From contig NZ_CP113945.1 of the NCBI RefSeq assembly GCF_029392855.1, positions 1,302,001 through 1,366,000 of the forward strand: a stretch of DNA of 64,000 nt, written 5' to 3'. This DNA is from Lactobacillus sp. ESL0680. Its GTDB lineage: Bacteria; Bacillota; Bacilli; Lactobacillales; Lactobacillaceae. The notes beneath the pieces were generated by a model. It saw only the letters and a program-made list of their open reading frames with translations, ran no database searches and had not been told where the DNA came from. The position numbers and the translations under genes are program-made. Shown here piece by piece: positions 9,453 through 20,225 of this stretch (the stretch's first letter is position 1; each line of letters begins with the position of its first letter).

Positions 9453-9836
9453 TTAAACTAATTCAAGAATAACCATTGGAGCGCCATCACCCTTACGAGC
9501 TTTGGCTAACTTCATAATTCTGGTGTAACCACCATTGCGGTCTTTGTAACGAGGTGCAATATCGCTGAAAAGTTTTTGCAATGCTGATTTAACAACAACT
9601 GCATCTTTTTCTTCATGGATATCAGCAACTTCATCACGTACAAAAGCAGCAGCCTTTCTTCTAGCAGCTAAATCGCCACGCTTACCTAAAGTAATCATCT
9701 TTTCGGCAGTCTTACGAATTTCTTTTGCACGAGTTTCAGTAGTAACAATGCGTTCTTTCATGAACAATTGAGTTGTCATTTCACGCAACATTGCTTTTCT
9801 ATGTGCACTATCCCAACCTAATTTACGGTATGCCAT
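9453..9836 (-). CDS. rplQ: 50S ribosomal protein L17
   Basis: bL17, 127 residues, near the exit tunnel. [20 protein letters not shown] and [20 protein letters not shown] are family hallmarks; the length is that of the Firmicute form. SD GGAGG is before the ATG. Last gene of the superoperon, 20 bases after rpoA. Confidence 0.98.
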   Translation of the reverse strand: MAYRKLGWDSAHRKAMLREMTTQLFMKERIVTTETRAKEIRKTAEKMITLGKRGDLAARRKAAAFVRDEVADIHEEKDAVVVKSALQKLFSDIAPRYKDRNGGYTRIMKLAKARKGDGAPMVILELV

Positions 9837-9856
9837 CAGTTTACCTCCTTTATTTA

Positions 9857-10795
9857 TTAATCTTCTTGACGAAGTGAAAGTCCTAAGTCAGCTAATTTGT
9901 TTTTAACTTCTTCCAATGATTTACGTCCTAAATTGCGTACGCGCATCATATCTGCTTCAGTCTTATCAGTTAACTCTTGCAGAGTATTAATGCCGGCGCG
10001 CTTCAGGCAATTGTATGAACGTACAGAAAGGTCAAGCTCTTCGATTGTCATCTCAAGCTTCTTTTCTGCAGTATCATCTTCCTTTTCGACCATAACATCA
10101 TCGAATTTGGTATTTGCATCAGCAGTTTCAAACACTTTAAAGTGCGCTACTAGAATTTTAGCAGCAAAACTAAGGGCGTCATTAGGCTTGATTGAACCAT
10201 CAGTCCAAATCTCTAAAGTGAGCTTGTCAAAATCATCTCTTTTACCAACACGAGTTGATTCAACTTGGTAATTAACCTTTTCAATTGGTGAAAAAAGAGA
10301 ATCGACCGGAATAACACCAATTGGCATGTCTTCACTCTTGTTGTCACTTGCTGCAACATAACCACGACCGTTCTTGACAGCAATTTGCATGTGCAAGTGG
10401 CCACCTTCAGCGATGGTACAAATATATTGATCAGGATTTAGAATTTGAACATCAGCGTCAACTTTCAGGTCATCAGCAGTTACAGTAGCTGGACCTTCAA
10501 CGTCCAATTCAATTAATTTTTGTTCATCAGAAAATGATTTTAACTCAAGCTTCTTCAAGTTAAGAATCATTTTTGCTACATCTTCTCTAACACCAGGAAC
10601 TGTTGAGAATTCATGTAAGACACCATCAATTTGAACATAAACAAGTCCTGTACCTGGAATAGATGTTAGTAAAACTCTACGTAATGAGTTACCTAAAGTA
10701 GTACCAAAGCCTCGTTCAAGTGGTTCAATAACAAATTTACCGTAAGACTTCTCTTGGTCAACAACGGTAATATTTGGTTTTTCAAATTCAATCAT
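9857..10795 (-). CDS. rpoA: RNA polymerase alpha subunit
   Basis: 312 residues from ATG at 10795. This start is chosen over an in-frame codon 24 bases upstream because GAAAGGGG lies 9 bases before it and the protein then begins MIEFEKPN as usual. The N-terminal domain has [21 protein letters not shown] (dimerisation and assembly). The C-terminal DNA-contact domain is visible as [18 protein letters not shown] and [13 protein letters not shown]. Sits between rpsK and rplQ in the alpha part of the superoperon, as in most bacteria. Confidence 0.98.
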   Translation of the reverse strand: MIEFEKPNITVVDQEKSYGKFVIEPLERGFGTTLGNSLRRVLLTSIPGTGLVYVQIDGVLHEFSTVPGVREDVAKMILNLKKLELKSFSDEQKLIELDVEGPATVTADDLKVDADVQILNPDQYICTIAEGGHLHMQIAVKNGRGYVAASDNKSEDMPIGVIPVDSLFSPIEKVNYQVESTRVGKRDDFDKLTLEIWTDGSIKPNDALSFAAKILVAHFKVFETADANTKFDDVMVEKEDDTAEKKLEMTIEELDLSVRSYNCLKRAGINTLQELTDKTEADMMRVRNLGRKSLEEVKNKLADLGLSLRQED

Positions 10796-10840
10796 TACTA
10801 GGCCCCTTTCAAAACGCAACGTCCTTCATTAAGAACAAAA

Positions 10841-11224
10841 TTATACACGACGACGTTTTGGTGGTCTAGAACCATTGTGGGGAACTGGAGTAACATCACG
10901 AATTGCAGTAATTTCAAGACCAGTAGCTTGTAATGATCTAATTGCTGATTCACGACCAGAACCAGGACCTTTGACAGAAACTTCTACATGTTTCATACCT
11001 TGATCCATTGCACTCTTAGCTGCTGCTTCAGCTGCCATTTGAGCTGCGAATGGAGTAGACTTACGGCTACCCTTAAAGCCCAATGCACCGGCTGAAGACC
11101 AAGCAACTGCATTACCTTGAACGTCAGTAATCATGACTAAAGTATTATTAAACGTAGAATGAATATGAGCTACGCCTTTTTCAACGTGCTTCTTCACACG
11201 ACGCTTACGTGCTGTTTTAGGCAT
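10841..11224 (-). CDS. rpsK: 30S ribosomal protein S11
   Basis: uS11, 127 residues, part of the 30S platform near the Shine-Dalgarno helix. Start [12 protein letters not shown] at ATG 11224 is preferred to a TTG one codon upstream because GGAGG is 7 bases away. [15 protein letters not shown] and the basic end [13 protein letters not shown] are diagnostic. Third gene in rpmJ-rpsM-rpsK-rpoA-rplQ. Confidence 0.98.
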   Translation of the reverse strand: MPKTARKRRVKKHVEKGVAHIHSTFNNTLVMITDVQGNAVAWSSAGALGFKGSRKSTPFAAQMAAEAAAKSAMDQGMKHVEVSVKGPGSGRESAIRSLQATGLEITAIRDVTPVPHNGSRPPKRRRV

Positions 11225-11243
11225 CAATAAACCTCCTTATAAA

Positions 11244-11594
11244 TTATTTATTCTTCTTACTACCCTTACGAGTACGGGCATTATTCTTGGTATTTTGACC
11301 ACGAACTGGAAGTCCACGGCGGTGACGCATACCACGGTAAGAACCGATATCAATTAACCGTTTGATATTCATGCTAACTTGACGACGCAAGTCACCTTCA
11401 ACACGGTATTTATCAACTTCTGCGCGAAGCTTTTCTTGATCGTCTGGAGTCAAATCTTTTGAACGTATGTCTTCAGAAACGCCAGCATCCGCACAAATTT
11501 TTTGAGCTGTAGGCTCACCAATACCATAAATATATGTTAAAGCAACAACTATTCTTTTATCTCTTGGTAAGTCAACACCAGCAATACGTGCCAT
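11244..11594 (-). CDS. rpsM: 30S ribosomal protein S13
   Basis: uS13, 116 residues, in the 30S head, bridging to the 50S. ATG at 11594 ([10 protein letters not shown]) is taken because GGAGG lies 8 bases before it; a GTG nine bases upstream is too close to the SD. Contains [19 protein letters not shown] near the C-terminus, the family signature. Confidence 0.98.
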   Translation of the reverse strand: MARIAGVDLPRDKRIVVALTYIYGIGEPTAQKICADAGVSEDIRSKDLTPDDQEKLRAEVDKYRVEGDLRRQVSMNIKRLIDIGSYRGMRHRRGLPVRGQNTKNNARTRKGSKKNK

Positions 11595-11617
11595 AAATTG
11601 CACCTCCTATTTTATTT

Positions 11618-11734
11618 TTAACCTTGACGTTGCTTGTGCTTAGGATTTGCAGAACAAATAACCATCACACGGCCATGTCTTTTAATAATCTTACAATGTT
11701 CACACATTGGTTTAACAGATGGTCTAACCTTCAT
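11618..11734 (-). CDS. rpmJ: 50S ribosomal protein L36
   Basis: bL36, 38 residues, too short for routine ORF calling. It reads [20 protein letters not shown] and ends HKQRQG. The zinc ligands CEHC, then Cys in MVICSAN and His in PKHK, are all present, so it is the zinc-binding (C+) form. It lies between infA and rpsM as in other bacteria. Confidence 0.97.
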
Positions 11735-11748
11735 GTTTACCCCCGTTA

Positions 11749-11970
11749 TTACTTTATAAACCGATACGTAATTCTACCTTTTGTTAAATCGTAAGGAGAA
11801 AGTTCCACAGTAACACGGTCGCCAGGCAAAATACGAATGTAGTGCATTCTAATTTTGCCGGAAACATGTGCTAAAATCACAGCTCCATTTTCCAATTCAA
11901 CTTTAAACATAGCATTAGGCAAAGTATCTACAACTTTACCCTTTACTTCAATGACATCATCTTTTGCCAA
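11749..11970 (-). CDS. infA: Translation initiation factor IF-1
   Basis: IF-1, 73 residues, an OB-fold protein that occupies the ribosomal A site during initiation. [20 protein letters not shown] and the ending KGRITYRFI are typical. Directly follows adk: the map (methionine aminopeptidase) gene found here in Bacillus is absent. Confidence 0.98.
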
Positions 11971-12041
11971 AGTCGTTCCTCCGCAATTAAACAGTCATAC
12001 TTTGAAATTATAGCACGGAATAGTAAATAAACAAATTATTG

Positions 12042-12692
12042 TTATTTACCTAATACCGCATCAACACTTTCAAAAACTTTTTCTGGAGTTTGTTCACCAT
12101 CAATGACAGTCAACAAACCTTTCTTTTGGTAAAAGTCTTTCAAAGGTGTATTCATCTTTTCGTTAACTTCTAAACGATTCTTAACTACTTCAGGCTTGTC
12201 ATCTTCACGTTGATAAAATTCATGACTACCACAACGATCACAAACGCCTTCTTCTTTAGGCATTTTAGTAATCTTATTGTAAGTTGCGCCACAATTTTTA
12301 CACATAAAGCGAGCTGACAAGCGATCTACTAAGGTCTGTTCTTTAACTTCAAGCGAAATCACATTAGTTAAAGGTTTATTAAGACGTTCAGTAATACCTT
12401 CTAATAGTTCTGCTTGAACAGTTGTCCTTGGAAAGCCATCTAAAATGTAGCCTTCTTTAATATCAGGTTGAGCTAAGCGCTCCTCAACCAATTTAGCAGT
12501 AACTTCATCGGGTACCAAATCGCCCTTGTCGATATAACTTTTGGCTTCAAGACCAACTTTGGTTTCATTAGCCATTGCTTCCCTAAACATATCCCCAGTT
12601 GAAATATGAGTTAGGTGATATTTATCAACAATTTGCTCAGACACTGTACCTTTGCCAGCTCCCGGCAAACCTAAAAGAATTAAGTTAATCAT
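12042..12692 (-). CDS. adk: Adenylate kinase
   Basis: Interconverts ATP+AMP and 2 ADP. 216 residues of the long form. P-loop GLPGAGKGT (8-16), AMP site STGDMFR, and a LID domain with four Cys (CKNC near 130 and CDRC near 150) that bind structural zinc, as in Gram-positive enzymes. Starts 11 bases after the secY stop, in the usual secY-adk order. Confidence 0.97.
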   Translation of the reverse strand: MINLILLGLPGAGKGTVSEQIVDKYHLTHISTGDMFREAMANETKVGLEAKSYIDKGDLVPDEVTAKLVEERLAQPDIKEGYILDGFPRTTVQAELLEGITERLNKPLTNVISLEVKEQTLVDRLSARFMCKNCGATYNKITKMPKEEGVCDRCGSHEFYQREDDKPEVVKNRLEVNEKMNTPLKDFYQKKGLLTVIDGEQTPEKVFESVDAVLGK

Positions 12693-12703
12693 TTATCTAT
12701 TTC

Positions 12704-13999
12704 CTATCTGATGAATCCCACATATTCACGCTTCATTAACAAACCGTTAACTTGACGAGATAATTCTAGGACTACCCCAATAACAATTAAAAGACTTGTT
12801 CCGCCTAATCCAATTGAACTAGGTAAATTCCAAAAATTAGTAGCAAGCTGTGGCAGTAAAGCAACTAAACCTAAGAAAACTGATCCAACCGTTGATAATC
12901 TCATTAACAACTTCGAAACGTAATCTTGTGTATCTTTGCCTGGCCACACACTAGGAATATAAGCGCCTTGCTTTTGCAAATTCTTCGAAAGCTTCTCAGG
13001 ATTAACCTGAACAAAAGCATAGAAGAACGTAAACAAAATAATCAAAAGCGTATAAATTATAACCCCTGGTGTAGTTTGCATACTAAAGATGTTAGTCATT
13101 ACCTTGTACCATTGCTGATCGCCTTGGGACTTTTGAAAGACCATTAAAATTGTTGCTGGTGTAATAATAAACGAACTAGCGAAAATTACCGGAATAACAC
13201 CGGAAACATTAACTTTTAATGGCAAAAAACTTTCTGAGCCACTTACAGTTGCTCTCTTTGTATATTGAATTGGAATCCGACGATCCGCCTGTTCAACCCA
13301 CGTAACTAATTGTGTTACGACGAGAATTGCAATGATAATCGCGATGAAGAACAATATCCCTTGAATGCGATCACTCGCACTATTATTAATAATATCTTCC
13401 TTAAAGATCTGATACAGACCACGTGGAAGACGAGCAATAATACCAGCAAAGATAATTACGGAAACACCATTACCTAGTCCTTTATCAGTGATTTCATCAC
13501 CAAGCCAAGTAAGTAACATTGTTCCGGCTGTCATAATAACAGCAATTTCAACATAGGTCTGCCACGATTGTGACTTAACAAGTCCCATTTGTGTTAATGC
13601 GTTAAAGCCAAGTGTTATACCAATACTTTGAACAAAAGCAACAGCTAATGACAACCATCGAGTAACTTGATTGGTTTTACGCCGACCTACTTCACCTTGT
13701 TTTCCCCACTCTACTAGTACAGGAACAATATCCATCTGCAACAATTGAATAACAATTTGCGCAGTAATATAGGGCGAAACACCCAGTGAAAAAATCGAAT
13801 AATTATCTAACCCACCACCAGAAACAGTATCCAGCATGGGAACTAAACCAGTTTGTGCTACTTGAGTAATCGCTTTTGCATTTACACCCGGAACTGTAAT
13901 ATTAGCTCCTATGCGATACAACAGGAGAATAAAGAGTGTAAAATAAATTTTATTTCTAATTTCTTTATCCTTAAAAGCGTTCTTCAAGGTCGAAAACAT
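12704..13999 (-). CDS. secY: Preprotein translocase subunit SecY
   Basis: Central membrane channel of the Sec translocon, 431 residues with about ten hydrophobic helices. PVLVEWGKQGEVGRRKTNQVTRW and TDKGLGNGVSVIIFAGI are signature stretches. The start overlaps the rplO stop by one base (13999), implying coupled translation. The partners secE and secG are not in this window. Confidence 0.97.
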   Translation of the reverse strand: MFSTLKNAFKDKEIRNKIYFTLFILLLYRIGANITVPGVNAKAITQVAQTGLVPMLDTVSGGGLDNYSIFSLGVSPYITAQIVIQLLQMDIVPVLVEWGKQGEVGRRKTNQVTRWLSLAVAFVQSIGITLGFNALTQMGLVKSQSWQTYVEIAVIMTAGTMLLTWLGDEITDKGLGNGVSVIIFAGIIARLPRGLYQIFKEDIINNSASDRIQGILFFIAIIIAILVVTQLVTWVEQADRRIPIQYTKRATVSGSESFLPLKVNVSGVIPVIFASSFIITPATILMVFQKSQGDQQWYKVMTNIFSMQTTPGVIIYTLLIILFTFFYAFVQVNPEKLSKNLQKQGAYIPSVWPGKDTQDYVSKLLMRLSTVGSVFLGLVALLPQLATNFWNLPSSIGLGGTSLLIVIGVVLELSRQVNGLLMKREYVGFIR

Positions 14000-14439
14000 T
14001 AGATCACCTCAACAGATCCGCCAGCAGCTTCAACTGCTTTCTTGGCAGCGGCAGAAACTTTGTTAACCTTTACGTTTAATTTAACTTTTAATTCGCCTTT
14101 AGCAAGTAATTTAACGCCTGATAATTCTTTCTTTACCAAACCGTTTTCTTTCAAACTAGCGACAGTTACTTCACTGTTATCTTCAAACTTGTTCAAGTCG
14201 TCTAAATTAACAATTGCATATTCCTTACGGTTAATATTCTTAAAACCACGCTTAGGCATAGTTCTGAACAATGGCATTTGACCACCTTCAAAACCTAAAC
14301 GAGTATGGCCGCCTTGACGGGATAATTGACCCTTTTGTCCACGACCAGAAGTCTTACCGAAACCACTTGAAGTACCGCGTCCAACACGTTTTCTAGTTGA
14401 GCGTGAACCAGCAGAGGCATGTAATTCATTAAGCTTCAT
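13999..14439 (-). CDS. rplO: 50S ribosomal protein L15
   Basis: uL15, 146 residues, a late-assembly 50S protein. ATG at 14439 ([20 protein letters not shown]) is 9 bases from GGAGG; an upstream in-frame codon would put extra residues before the conserved start. The Gly/Arg-rich [14 protein letters not shown] stretch is diagnostic. Confidence 0.98.
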   Translation of the reverse strand: MKLNELHASAGSRSTRKRVGRGTSSGFGKTSGRGQKGQLSRQGGHTRLGFEGGQMPLFRTMPKRGFKNINRKEYAIVNLDDLNKFEDNSEVTVASLKENGLVKKELSGVKLLAKGELKVKLNVKVNKVSAAAKKAVEAAGGSVEVI

Positions 14440-14460
14440 TGATTGGCACCTCCTCAATAA

Positions 14461-14646
14461 TTATTTATTAACTTCTTCAACAGAAATTAAGTGGGCAATT
14501 TTCATTAATGCACCACGAGTAGCAGCGTTGTCTGGTAGAACAACTGTACTGCTGATTCTACCTAAGCCAAGAGCCTTAACAACTTTCTTTTGGTTAGGTA
14601 GACGGTGCGCAACACTTCTAATTAAAGTAACTTTTAATTCAGTCAT
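14461..14646 (-). CDS. rpmD: 50S ribosomal protein L30
   Basis: uL30, 61 residues. [25 protein letters not shown] is the family pattern, and the length is that of the bacterial form. Tightly packed between rpsE (11 bases) and rplO (21 bases). Confidence 0.97.
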   Translation of the reverse strand: MTELKVTLIRSVAHRLPNQKKVVKALGLGRISSTVVLPDNAATRGALMKIAHLISVEEVNK

Positions 14647-14657
14647 TTATAGTCTCC

Positions 14658-15164
14658 CTAATCTAAATCAGCGTGGCGAAGCTTTTCAACTTCTTCACTT
14701 GTTCTAAGCTTCTTCAAGCCATCAATTGCTGCGCGAACAACGTTGATTGGTGTGTTTGAGCCAAGTGACTTAGAAGTAACATCAGCAATACCAGCCATAT
14801 CCATAACGATACGAACGGCACCACCGGCTGCAATACCAGAACCAGCTGGAGCTGGCTTGAATAAAATACTACCTGAACCATAGTGACCAATTACTTCGTG
14901 AGGAATGGTAGTACCAACCTTAGGAACATTGATCATGTTCTTTTTACCAGCTTCAACGGCCTTACGAATTGCTTCTGGAACTTCTTGAGCTTTACCAGTA
15001 CCAAAGCCTACACGACCTTTTTTGTCGCCAACAACTACTAGGGCAGCAAATCTCATGCGTTGACCACCCTTGACAACCTTGGTGACACGATTAATTGCTA
15101 CTAACTGATCTTCAATGTCGTCCTTATTTCTACGATTATTACGAGAATCGTTGCGGTTTGCCAT
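14658..15164 (-). CDS. rpsE: 30S ribosomal protein S5
   Basis: uS5, 168 residues, important for decoding accuracy. [22 protein letters not shown] and [17 protein letters not shown] are typical; the N-terminus is Asn/Arg-rich and probably flexible. SD AAGGAG is before the ATG. Between rplR and rpmD in the spc cluster. Confidence 0.98.
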   Translation of the reverse strand: MANRNDSRNNRRNKDDIEDQLVAINRVTKVVKGGQRMRFAALVVVGDKKGRVGFGTGKAQEVPEAIRKAVEAGKKNMINVPKVGTTIPHEVIGHYGSGSILFKPAPAGSGIAAGGAVRIVMDMAGIADVTSKSLGSNTPINVVRAAIDGLKKLRTSEEVEKLRHADLD

Positions 15165-15180
15165 GTATTATTCTCCTTCC

Positions 15181-15537
15181 CTAGAAATCTAATCCGTTTT
15201 CACGAGCGGCATCTGCCAAAGCTGAAATACGGCCGTGGTATAAGTAACCACTTCTATCAAACACAATGTTTGAAATGTTCTTAGCTTTAGCTGCTTCGGC
15301 AATAGCTTTACCAACAGCTTGAGCTTGTTCTACCTTAGTTGAACCTTTAACAGATTCATCCAAAGTTGAGGCACTTGCTAGCGTGACACCCTCTACATCA
15401 TCAATTAATTGAGCGTAGATGTTCTTGTTTGAACGGAAAACACTTAAGCGTGGGCGCTCAGCAGTACCAGAGATCTTGCTACGAATACGTTTATGACGCT
15501 TTAAGCGCAATTTGTTTTTGTCTGGTTTTGAAATCAC
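15181..15537 (-). CDS. rplR: 50S ribosomal protein L18
   Basis: uL18, 118 residues, binds 5S rRNA. The start is GTG at 15537, 7 bases after [32 protein letters not shown] and the end [26 protein letters not shown] are diagnostic. Confidence 0.97.
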   Translation of the reverse strand: MISKPDKNKLRLKRHKRIRSKISGTAERPRLSVFRSNKNIYAQLIDDVEGVTLASASTLDESVKGSTKVEQAQAVGKAIAEAAKAKNISNIVFDRSGYLYHGRISALADAARENGLDF

Positions 15538-15560
15538 AATTTCACCTCAAAATTTATTTA

Positions 15561-16091
15561 TTATTTACCTGTCTTACCTTCCTTACGACGTACATATTCG
15601 TCAACATAACGAATACCTTTACCCTTGTAAGGTTCTGGTGGACGTACATCGCGAATTTCAGCAGCAAATTGTCCAACATTTTGCTTAGAAATTCCTTCTA
15701 CTTCAATATCAGTATTTGAAGTAGCATTTACGGAAACACCTTCAGGTGCAGTCATTTCAACTGGGTGTGAGTAGCCAACATTTAAAGTTAACTTGTTGCC
15801 TTGTGTAGTAGCACGGTAACCAACACCGATTAACTTCAAGGTCTTCTTGTAGCCGTTAACTACACCTTCAACCATTGATGCTAAATTAGCTCTTTCAGTA
15901 CCATGAAGTGCTTTATCATTTTCACTTGAACGTGAGAAATTGATCTTGCCATCTTCTTGCTTAAAAGTAATTTTAGGATCGAAGTATCTAGTTAATTCAC
16001 CCTTTGGGCCCTTAACAGTAATATTGTCACCTTCCTTGGTAACAGTGACACTGTCTGGGACTTCAATTGTTTTTAAACCTATACGGCTCAT
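15561..16091 (-). CDS. rplF: 50S ribosomal protein L6
   Basis: uL6, 176 residues with two repeated domains, near the factor-binding site. [17 protein letters not shown] and [24 protein letters not shown] near the end are signature stretches. SD AAAGGAG is before the ATG. Confidence 0.98.
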   Translation of the reverse strand: MSRIGLKTIEVPDSVTVTKEGDNITVKGPKGELTRYFDPKITFKQEDGKINFSRSSENDKALHGTERANLASMVEGVVNGYKKTLKLIGVGYRATTQGNKLTLNVGYSHPVEMTAPEGVSVNATSNTDIEVEGISKQNVGQFAAEIRDVRPPEPYKGKGIRYVDEYVRRKEGKTGK

Positions 16092-16115
16092 TGATTGTTC
16101 TCCTTTCTGTCAGAA

Positions 16116-16514
16116 TTACCAAACGTAGGCAATAACTTCGCCGCCAACGCCTTTTTGTCTAGCTTCTTTATTGGTAATTACACCAGCAGAAGTAGAAACG
16201 ATGGCAATACCTAAACCATTAAGAACTTTAGGTAAGTTTTCAGCACTAACGTAATTTCTAAGACCTGGCTTAGAAATCCGTTTTAAGCCTGAAATGACAC
16301 GTTCTCCGTTTGGACCATATTTCAAGAAAACCTTGATAACACCTTGCTTATTGTCATCAGTAACTTCGTAATCACGGATGAAACCTTCGCGTTTCAAAAT
16401 TTCTGAAATAGATTTTTTAATATTTGATGCAGGAATTTCAACTGAACTATGCTTTGCCATGTTGGCATTTCTAATTCTAGTCAAGTAATCTGCGATCGGA
16501 TCTGTCATGACCAT
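16116..16514 (-). CDS. rpsH: 30S ribosomal protein S8
   Basis: uS8, 132 residues, a primary 16S binder. The ATG at 16514 lies 9 bases after GGAGG and gives [16 protein letters not shown]; the next ATG (16508) would be 15 bases away, so the longer start is preferred. [26 protein letters not shown] is the conserved C-terminus. In E. coli S8 represses spc translation; no such site was identified here. Confidence 0.97.
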   Translation of the reverse strand: MVMTDPIADYLTRIRNANMAKHSSVEIPASNIKKSISEILKREGFIRDYEVTDDNKQGVIKVFLKYGPNGERVISGLKRISKPGLRNYVSAENLPKVLNGLGIAIVSTSAGVITNKEARQKGVGGEVIAYVW

Positions 16515-16536
16515 TTATGCTATCCTCCTAACCGTA

Positions 16537-16722
16537 TTACCAACTAGCCTTTTTAAGACCTGGGATTTGACCTTTGTGAGCTAAATCCTTCAGGCAAATA
16601 CGGCATAAGCCAAATTTACGGTAAACTGAGTGTGGACGACCACATCTCTCACAACGTGTATATTCACGTGAAGAAAACTTAGCAGGACGATGATTTCTAA
16701 TTTTTTGTGATGTTTTAGCCAT
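16537..16722 (-). CDS. rpsZ: 30S ribosomal protein S14, type Z
   Basis: uS14 short zinc form, 61 residues. CERC and CRIC pairs (residues about 24-27 and 40-43) are the zinc ligands that define type [24 protein letters not shown] is typical of Firmicutes. A zinc-free rpsN paralogue, if present, is outside the window. Confidence 0.97.
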   Translation of the reverse strand: MAKTSQKIRNHRPAKFSSREYTRCERCGRPHSVYRKFGLCRICLKDLAHKGQIPGLKKASW

Positions 16723-16734
16723 TAATGTCCTCCA

Positions 16735-17277
16735 TTATTTTGCAAACGGCATACCAAATTGACCTAAAAGCTCACGAGCCTCTTCGTCAGTATTGGCAGT
16801 AGTAACGATAACAACATCTAAACCTCTAGTACGGTTAACTTTATCAAAGTCGATTTCTGGGAAAATCAATTGTTCCTTGATACCTAAAGTGTAGTTACCA
16901 CGACCATCGAATGACCGACTTGAAACACCGCGGAAGTCACGAACACGTGGAAGTGAAACGTTGATTAACTTGTACAAGAAATCATACATTCTAGTACCTC
17001 TAAGTGTAACCTTAGCACCAATTGACATACCTTCACGTAAACGGAAGTTAGCAATTGACTTCTTTGCCTTAGTAACTAAAGGCTTTTGACCAGAAATTAA
17101 AGTTAATTCTTCAACTGCTTCGTCTAAGTTCTTAGCGTTGGAAACTGCGTCACCAACACCCATGTTCAAAACAATTTTTTCAATCTTTGGTACTTGCATA
17201 ACAGAATCATATTCAAATTTTTCTTGTAATGCAGGAACAATCTTTTCTTTATATTCTTGAGCTAAATAACTTGCCAT
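16735..17277 (-). CDS. rplE: 50S ribosomal protein L5
   Basis: uL5, 180 residues, contacts 5S rRNA and P-site t[34 protein letters not shown] and [23 protein letters not shown] are conserved. Follows rplX by 14 bases. Confidence 0.98.
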   Translation of the reverse strand: MASYLAQEYKEKIVPALQEKFEYDSVMQVPKIEKIVLNMGVGDAVSNAKNLDEAVEELTLISGQKPLVTKAKKSIANFRLREGMSIGAKVTLRGTRMYDFLYKLINVSLPRVRDFRGVSSRSFDGRGNYTLGIKEQLIFPEIDFDKVNRTRGLDVVIVTTANTDEEARELLGQFGMPFAK

Positions 17278-17291
17278 TTGTGTCCTCCCTT

Positions 17292-17540
17292 CTACTTCTT
17301 AGTTTCTTTTTTGCTTTCACCTTTAGCAATAACTTTAACGTTTGATGCATGAATTGAACCTTCTGATTCAACTACACCACCGTTTGCATTGCTTTGTGAA
17401 GGCTTTTCGTGCTTCTTAATCGTATTAACGCCCTTAACAACCACGCGGTTCTTCTTAACGTTAACAGAAAGAACTACACCTTCTTTGCCTTTATCTTTTC
17501 CGGCAATAACTTTTACTTTGTCACCAGTTTTAACAAACAT
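17292..17540 (-). CDS. rplX: 50S ribosomal protein L24
   Basis: uL24, 82 residues, an early assembly protein. The KOW motif is visible as [21 protein letters not shown] at the N-terminus, and the C-terminus is Lys/Glu-rich. It is shorter than the roughly 100-residue E. coli form, as in other lactobacilli. Confidence 0.96.
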   Translation of the reverse strand: MFVKTGDKVKVIAGKDKGKEGVVLSVNVKKNRVVVKGVNTIKKHEKPSQSNANGGVVESEGSIHASNVKVIAKGESKKETKK

Positions 17541-17557
17541 CAGTGCACCTCACTTAA

Positions 17558-17926
17558 TTATAAGACTTCAGGAGCAAGAGAGACGATCTTCATAAAGTCG
17601 TGCTCACGTAACTCACGTGCAACGGGCCCAAAGATACGAGTACCGCGTGGGCTCTTATCTGCATTAATAACTACGCCAGCATTTTCATCAAACTTAATGT
17701 ATGATCCATCTTCACGGCGTGCGCCTGATTTTGTTCTGACAATGACAGCTTTAACAACGTCACCTTTTTTGACAACGCCACCTGGTGTTGCTTGTTTAAC
17801 AGTTGCTACCACGATATCACCAATGTTACCGGTCTTACGTTTTGATCCACCTAAGACTCTAATAACTAAAAGTTCTCTGGCACCAGAGTTATCAGCAACT
17901 CTCAAACGGGATTCATTTTGAATCAC
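17558..17926 (-). CDS. rplN: 50S ribosomal protein L14
   Basis: uL14, 122 residues, at the subunit interface. The start is GTG at 17926, 8 bases after [32 protein letters not shown] and [14 protein letters not shown] are signatures. Confidence 0.98.
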   Translation of the reverse strand: MIQNESRLRVADNSGARELLVIRVLGGSKRKTGNIGDIVVATVKQATPGGVVKKGDVVKAVIVRTKSGARREDGSYIKFDENAGVVINADKSPRGTRIFGPVARELREHDFMKIVSLAPEVL

Positions 17927-17958
17927 TGTATAGTCCTCCCCTCACTAAATCCGCAAAA

Positions 17959-18225
17959 TTAAACAGATTTCTTAACAATTTCTACTAAACGAAAGCGCTT
18001 TGTACGAGATAATGGACGAGTTTCCATGATACGAACAGTATCGCCAACTTTAGCTTCATTATTTTCGTCTTGTGCATAGTATTTCTTAGAATATCTAATA
18101 CGCTTCTTGTAAACAGGGTGGTTCTTGTAAGTATCAACTACAACAGTGATAGTCTTGTCATTCTTATCAGAAACTACACGACCTTGATATACGTGACGAT
18201 GATTTCTTTCGATTGATTCGCTCAA
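17959..18225 (-). CDS. rpsQ: 30S ribosomal protein S17
   Basis: uS17, 88 residues, OB-fold binder of 16S rRNA. It begins at TTG (18225), 8 bases after GGGAG, with no ATG nearby. [18 protein letters not shown] and [22 protein letters not shown] are conserved. Confidence 0.97.
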   Translation of the reverse strand: MSESIERNHRHVYQGRVVSDKNDKTITVVVDTYKNHPVYKKRIRYSKKYYAQDENNEAKVGDTVRIMETRPLSRTKRFRLVEIVKKSV

Positions 18226-18243
18226 GTTAATAACTCCCTTCCA

Positions 18244-18441
18244 CTAATCTTTCTTCAATGCTTCTTCACTAAGAATTGTTTTAATTCTAGCGATATTCTT
18301 GCGGACTTTACTCAGGCGAGCGGTATTTTCTAATTGACCCGTTGCTTGTTGGAAACGCAAGTTGAAAAGTTCTTCTTTATATTGCTTTTCCTTTTCTAAC
18401 ATTTGATCAGTGGTTAGTGTTCTGATATCCTTAGCCTTCAT
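18244..18441 (-). CDS. rpmC: 50S ribosomal protein L29
   Basis: uL29, 65 residues, at the tunnel exit beside L23. ATG at 18441 ([14 protein letters not shown]) is chosen because GTG four codons upstream overlaps the SD AGGTGG. It overlaps the rplP 3' end by 11 bases, so the two are coupled. [34 protein letters not shown] is diagnostic. Confidence 0.97.
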   Translation of the reverse strand: MKAKDIRTLTTDQMLEKEKQYKEELFNLRFQQATGQLENTARLSKVRKNIARIKTILSEEALKKD

Positions 18442-18871
18442 TAGAATTGCCACCTACTTCCGAACTTTTAGTCACAAACTTACATTTGATTGGTAACTTA
18501 GTTGAAGCAAGACGTAAAGCTTCACGAGCAGTTGCTTCATCAACGCCACCGATTTCAAACATAATCTTTTCTCTTTTTACTACAGCTACCCAACCGGCTG
18601 GTGCACCTTTACCAGAACCCATACGTACACCTACACCTTTAGCAGTGTATGACTTTTGTGGGAAAATTCTGATCCAAACTTTACCGCCACGTTTCATGTA
18701 ACGAGTCATCGCAACACGAGCAGCTTCGATTTGTTGATTAGTAATCCAGTGAGATTCGAGGGCTTGTAGACCATATTCACCAAAGGCAATAGTTCTACCA
18801 CCTTTAGCAGCACCACGCATCTTACCACGGAATTCACGACGGTGTTTTACTCGTTTTGGTACTAAAGGCAT
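18431..18871 (-). CDS. rplP: 50S ribosomal protein L16
   Basis: uL16, 146 residues, at the A site and peptidyl transferase region. [23 protein letters not shown] start (here [18 protein letters not shown]) and [16 protein letters not shown] are conserved. The start overlaps the rpsC stop by one base (18871). Confidence 0.98.
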   Translation of the reverse strand: MPLVPKRVKHRREFRGKMRGAAKGGRTIAFGEYGLQALESHWITNQQIEAARVAMTRYMKRGGKVWIRIFPQKSYTAKGVGVRMGSGKGAPAGWVAVVKREKIMFEIGGVDEATAREALRLASTKLPIKCKFVTKSSEVGGNSNEG

Positions 18872-19542
18872 TATTTGTTTCCTCCCTTCACTGCTTTTGC
18901 GGGTTTCTTGTTCTTAGTTGGCAAGACTTCACCGCGGTTGATCCAGACTTGAACACCTATTTCACCATAAGTGGTATAGGCATTTACCCAAGCGTAATCA
19001 ATATCAGCTCTTAAAGTTTGTAATGGTACACGACCTTCTGTATGCCATTCTCTTCTTGCCATGTCGGCACCGTTTAAACGACCAGAAGTTTGTACTCTGA
19101 TACCTTTAGCACCAGCACGCATAGTTCTTTGAGTAGCTTGACGAATTGCACGTCTAAAAGCAATACGAGCTTCAAGTTGACTAGCAATGCTATCAGCAAC
19201 TAATTTAGCATCAAGATCTGGTTTCTTAATTTCAACAATGTTGACATGTACTTGTTTCTTAGTTAAAGCATTTAAGTCTCTTCTTAAAGCTTCAACTTCA
19301 GAACCACCTTTACCAATTACCATACCTGGTTTTGAAGTATTGATGGAAACGTTGATTCTGTTAGCTGCACGTTCAATTTCAACAGTAGAAACAGAGGCAT
19401 CCTTCAACTTCTTAGAAATGAATTTTCTGATGCGCAGGTCTTCATTTAAGGTTTCTTTGTATCCTCTGTCAGCATACCATTTAGATTCCCAGTCGCGAAT
19501 AACGCCAAGACGGAAACCATTTGGGTTAATCTTTTGACCCAT
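18871..19542 (-). CDS. rpsC: 30S ribosomal protein S3
   Basis: uS3, 223 residues, forms the mRNA entry channel. The N-terminal KH domain ([18 protein letters not shown]) and [23 protein letters not shown] are diagnostic. 13 bases after rplV. Confidence 0.98.
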   Translation of the reverse strand: MGQKINPNGFRLGVIRDWESKWYADRGYKETLNEDLRIRKFISKKLKDASVSTVEIERAANRINVSINTSKPGMVIGKGGSEVEALRRDLNALTKKQVHVNIVEIKKPDLDAKLVADSIASQLEARIAFRRAIRQATQRTMRAGAKGIRVQTSGRLNGADMARREWHTEGRVPLQTLRADIDYAWVNAYTTYGEIGVQVWINRGEVLPTKNKKPAKAVKGGNK

Positions 19543-19555
19543 TAATATACCTCCC

Positions 19556-19909
19556 TTAATCGTTCTTTTCTGAAACTACTACAACTACATGACTTGTTCT
19601 CTTGTTAATTGGAGAAGCCATACCCTTAGCACGTGGCCGGAATCTCTTCAAAGTTGCACCTTCGTTTACATATGCTTCTGATACGTAAAGATTTGCACTT
19701 TCAAGATCATAGTTGTGTTCTGCGTTAGCAATTGCTGAACGTAAAACTTTTTCAACGATTGGGGAAGCAGCTCTAGGCGTAAATTCTAAGATTGCTAATG
19801 CTTCAGCAACGTCTTTGCCGCGAATTAAGTCAACGACTAAACGAGCTTTTCTTGCAGCAATACGAACAGTTCTTGCTTCAGCTCTAGCTGAACTAATTTG
19901 TTCTGCCAT
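19556..19909 (-). CDS. rplV: 50S ribosomal protein L22
   Basis: uL22, 117 residues; its beta-hairpin lines the exit tunnel where macrolides bind. [15 protein letters not shown] and [28 protein letters not shown] are conserved. No insertion or deletion of the kind that confers macrolide resistance is evident in the hairpin. Confidence 0.98.
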   Translation of the reverse strand: MAEQISSARAEARTVRIAARKARLVVDLIRGKDVAEALAILEFTPRAASPIVEKVLRSAIANAEHNYDLESANLYVSEAYVNEGATLKRFRPRAKGMASPINKRTSHVVVVVSEKND

Positions 19910-19928
19910 TTAAGTGTTTCTCCCTTCT

Positions 19929-20207
19929 TTATTTTGTAGCCTTATCGTCAGATGTCTTGTGTCCGCGGAAAGTTCTCGTTGGAACGAATTCACCTAACTT
20001 GTGACCAACCATGTCTTCAGTAACATAAACTGGAACATGTTTTCTACCATCGTAAACAGCTATAGTCAAACCAACAAAGGAAGGGAAAATAGTTGAACGA
20101 CGTGACCAAGTTTTAATAACTTGTTTCTTTTCTGCGTTTTCTTGAGCTTCAACCTTCTTCAACAATGATGCGTCTGCAAAAGGTCCTTTTTTAATACTAC
20201 GGCTCAT
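19929..20207 (-). CDS. rpsS: 30S ribosomal protein S19
   Basis: uS19, 92 residues, in the 30S head. [19 protein letters not shown] and [16 protein letters not shown] are signature stretches. 18 bases after rplB. Confidence 0.98.
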   Translation of the reverse strand: MSRSIKKGPFADASLLKKVEAQENAEKKQVIKTWSRRSTIFPSFVGLTIAVYDGRKHVPVYVTEDMVGHKLGEFVPTRTFRGHKTSDDKATK

Positions 20208-20225
20208 TAATTAACCCTCCTTCTA

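Noticed and set aside
17409..17921. 170-codon ORF antisense to rplN and rplX
   Set aside because: Lies across two real ribosomal genes and a gene boundary; no SD and no recognisable protein.
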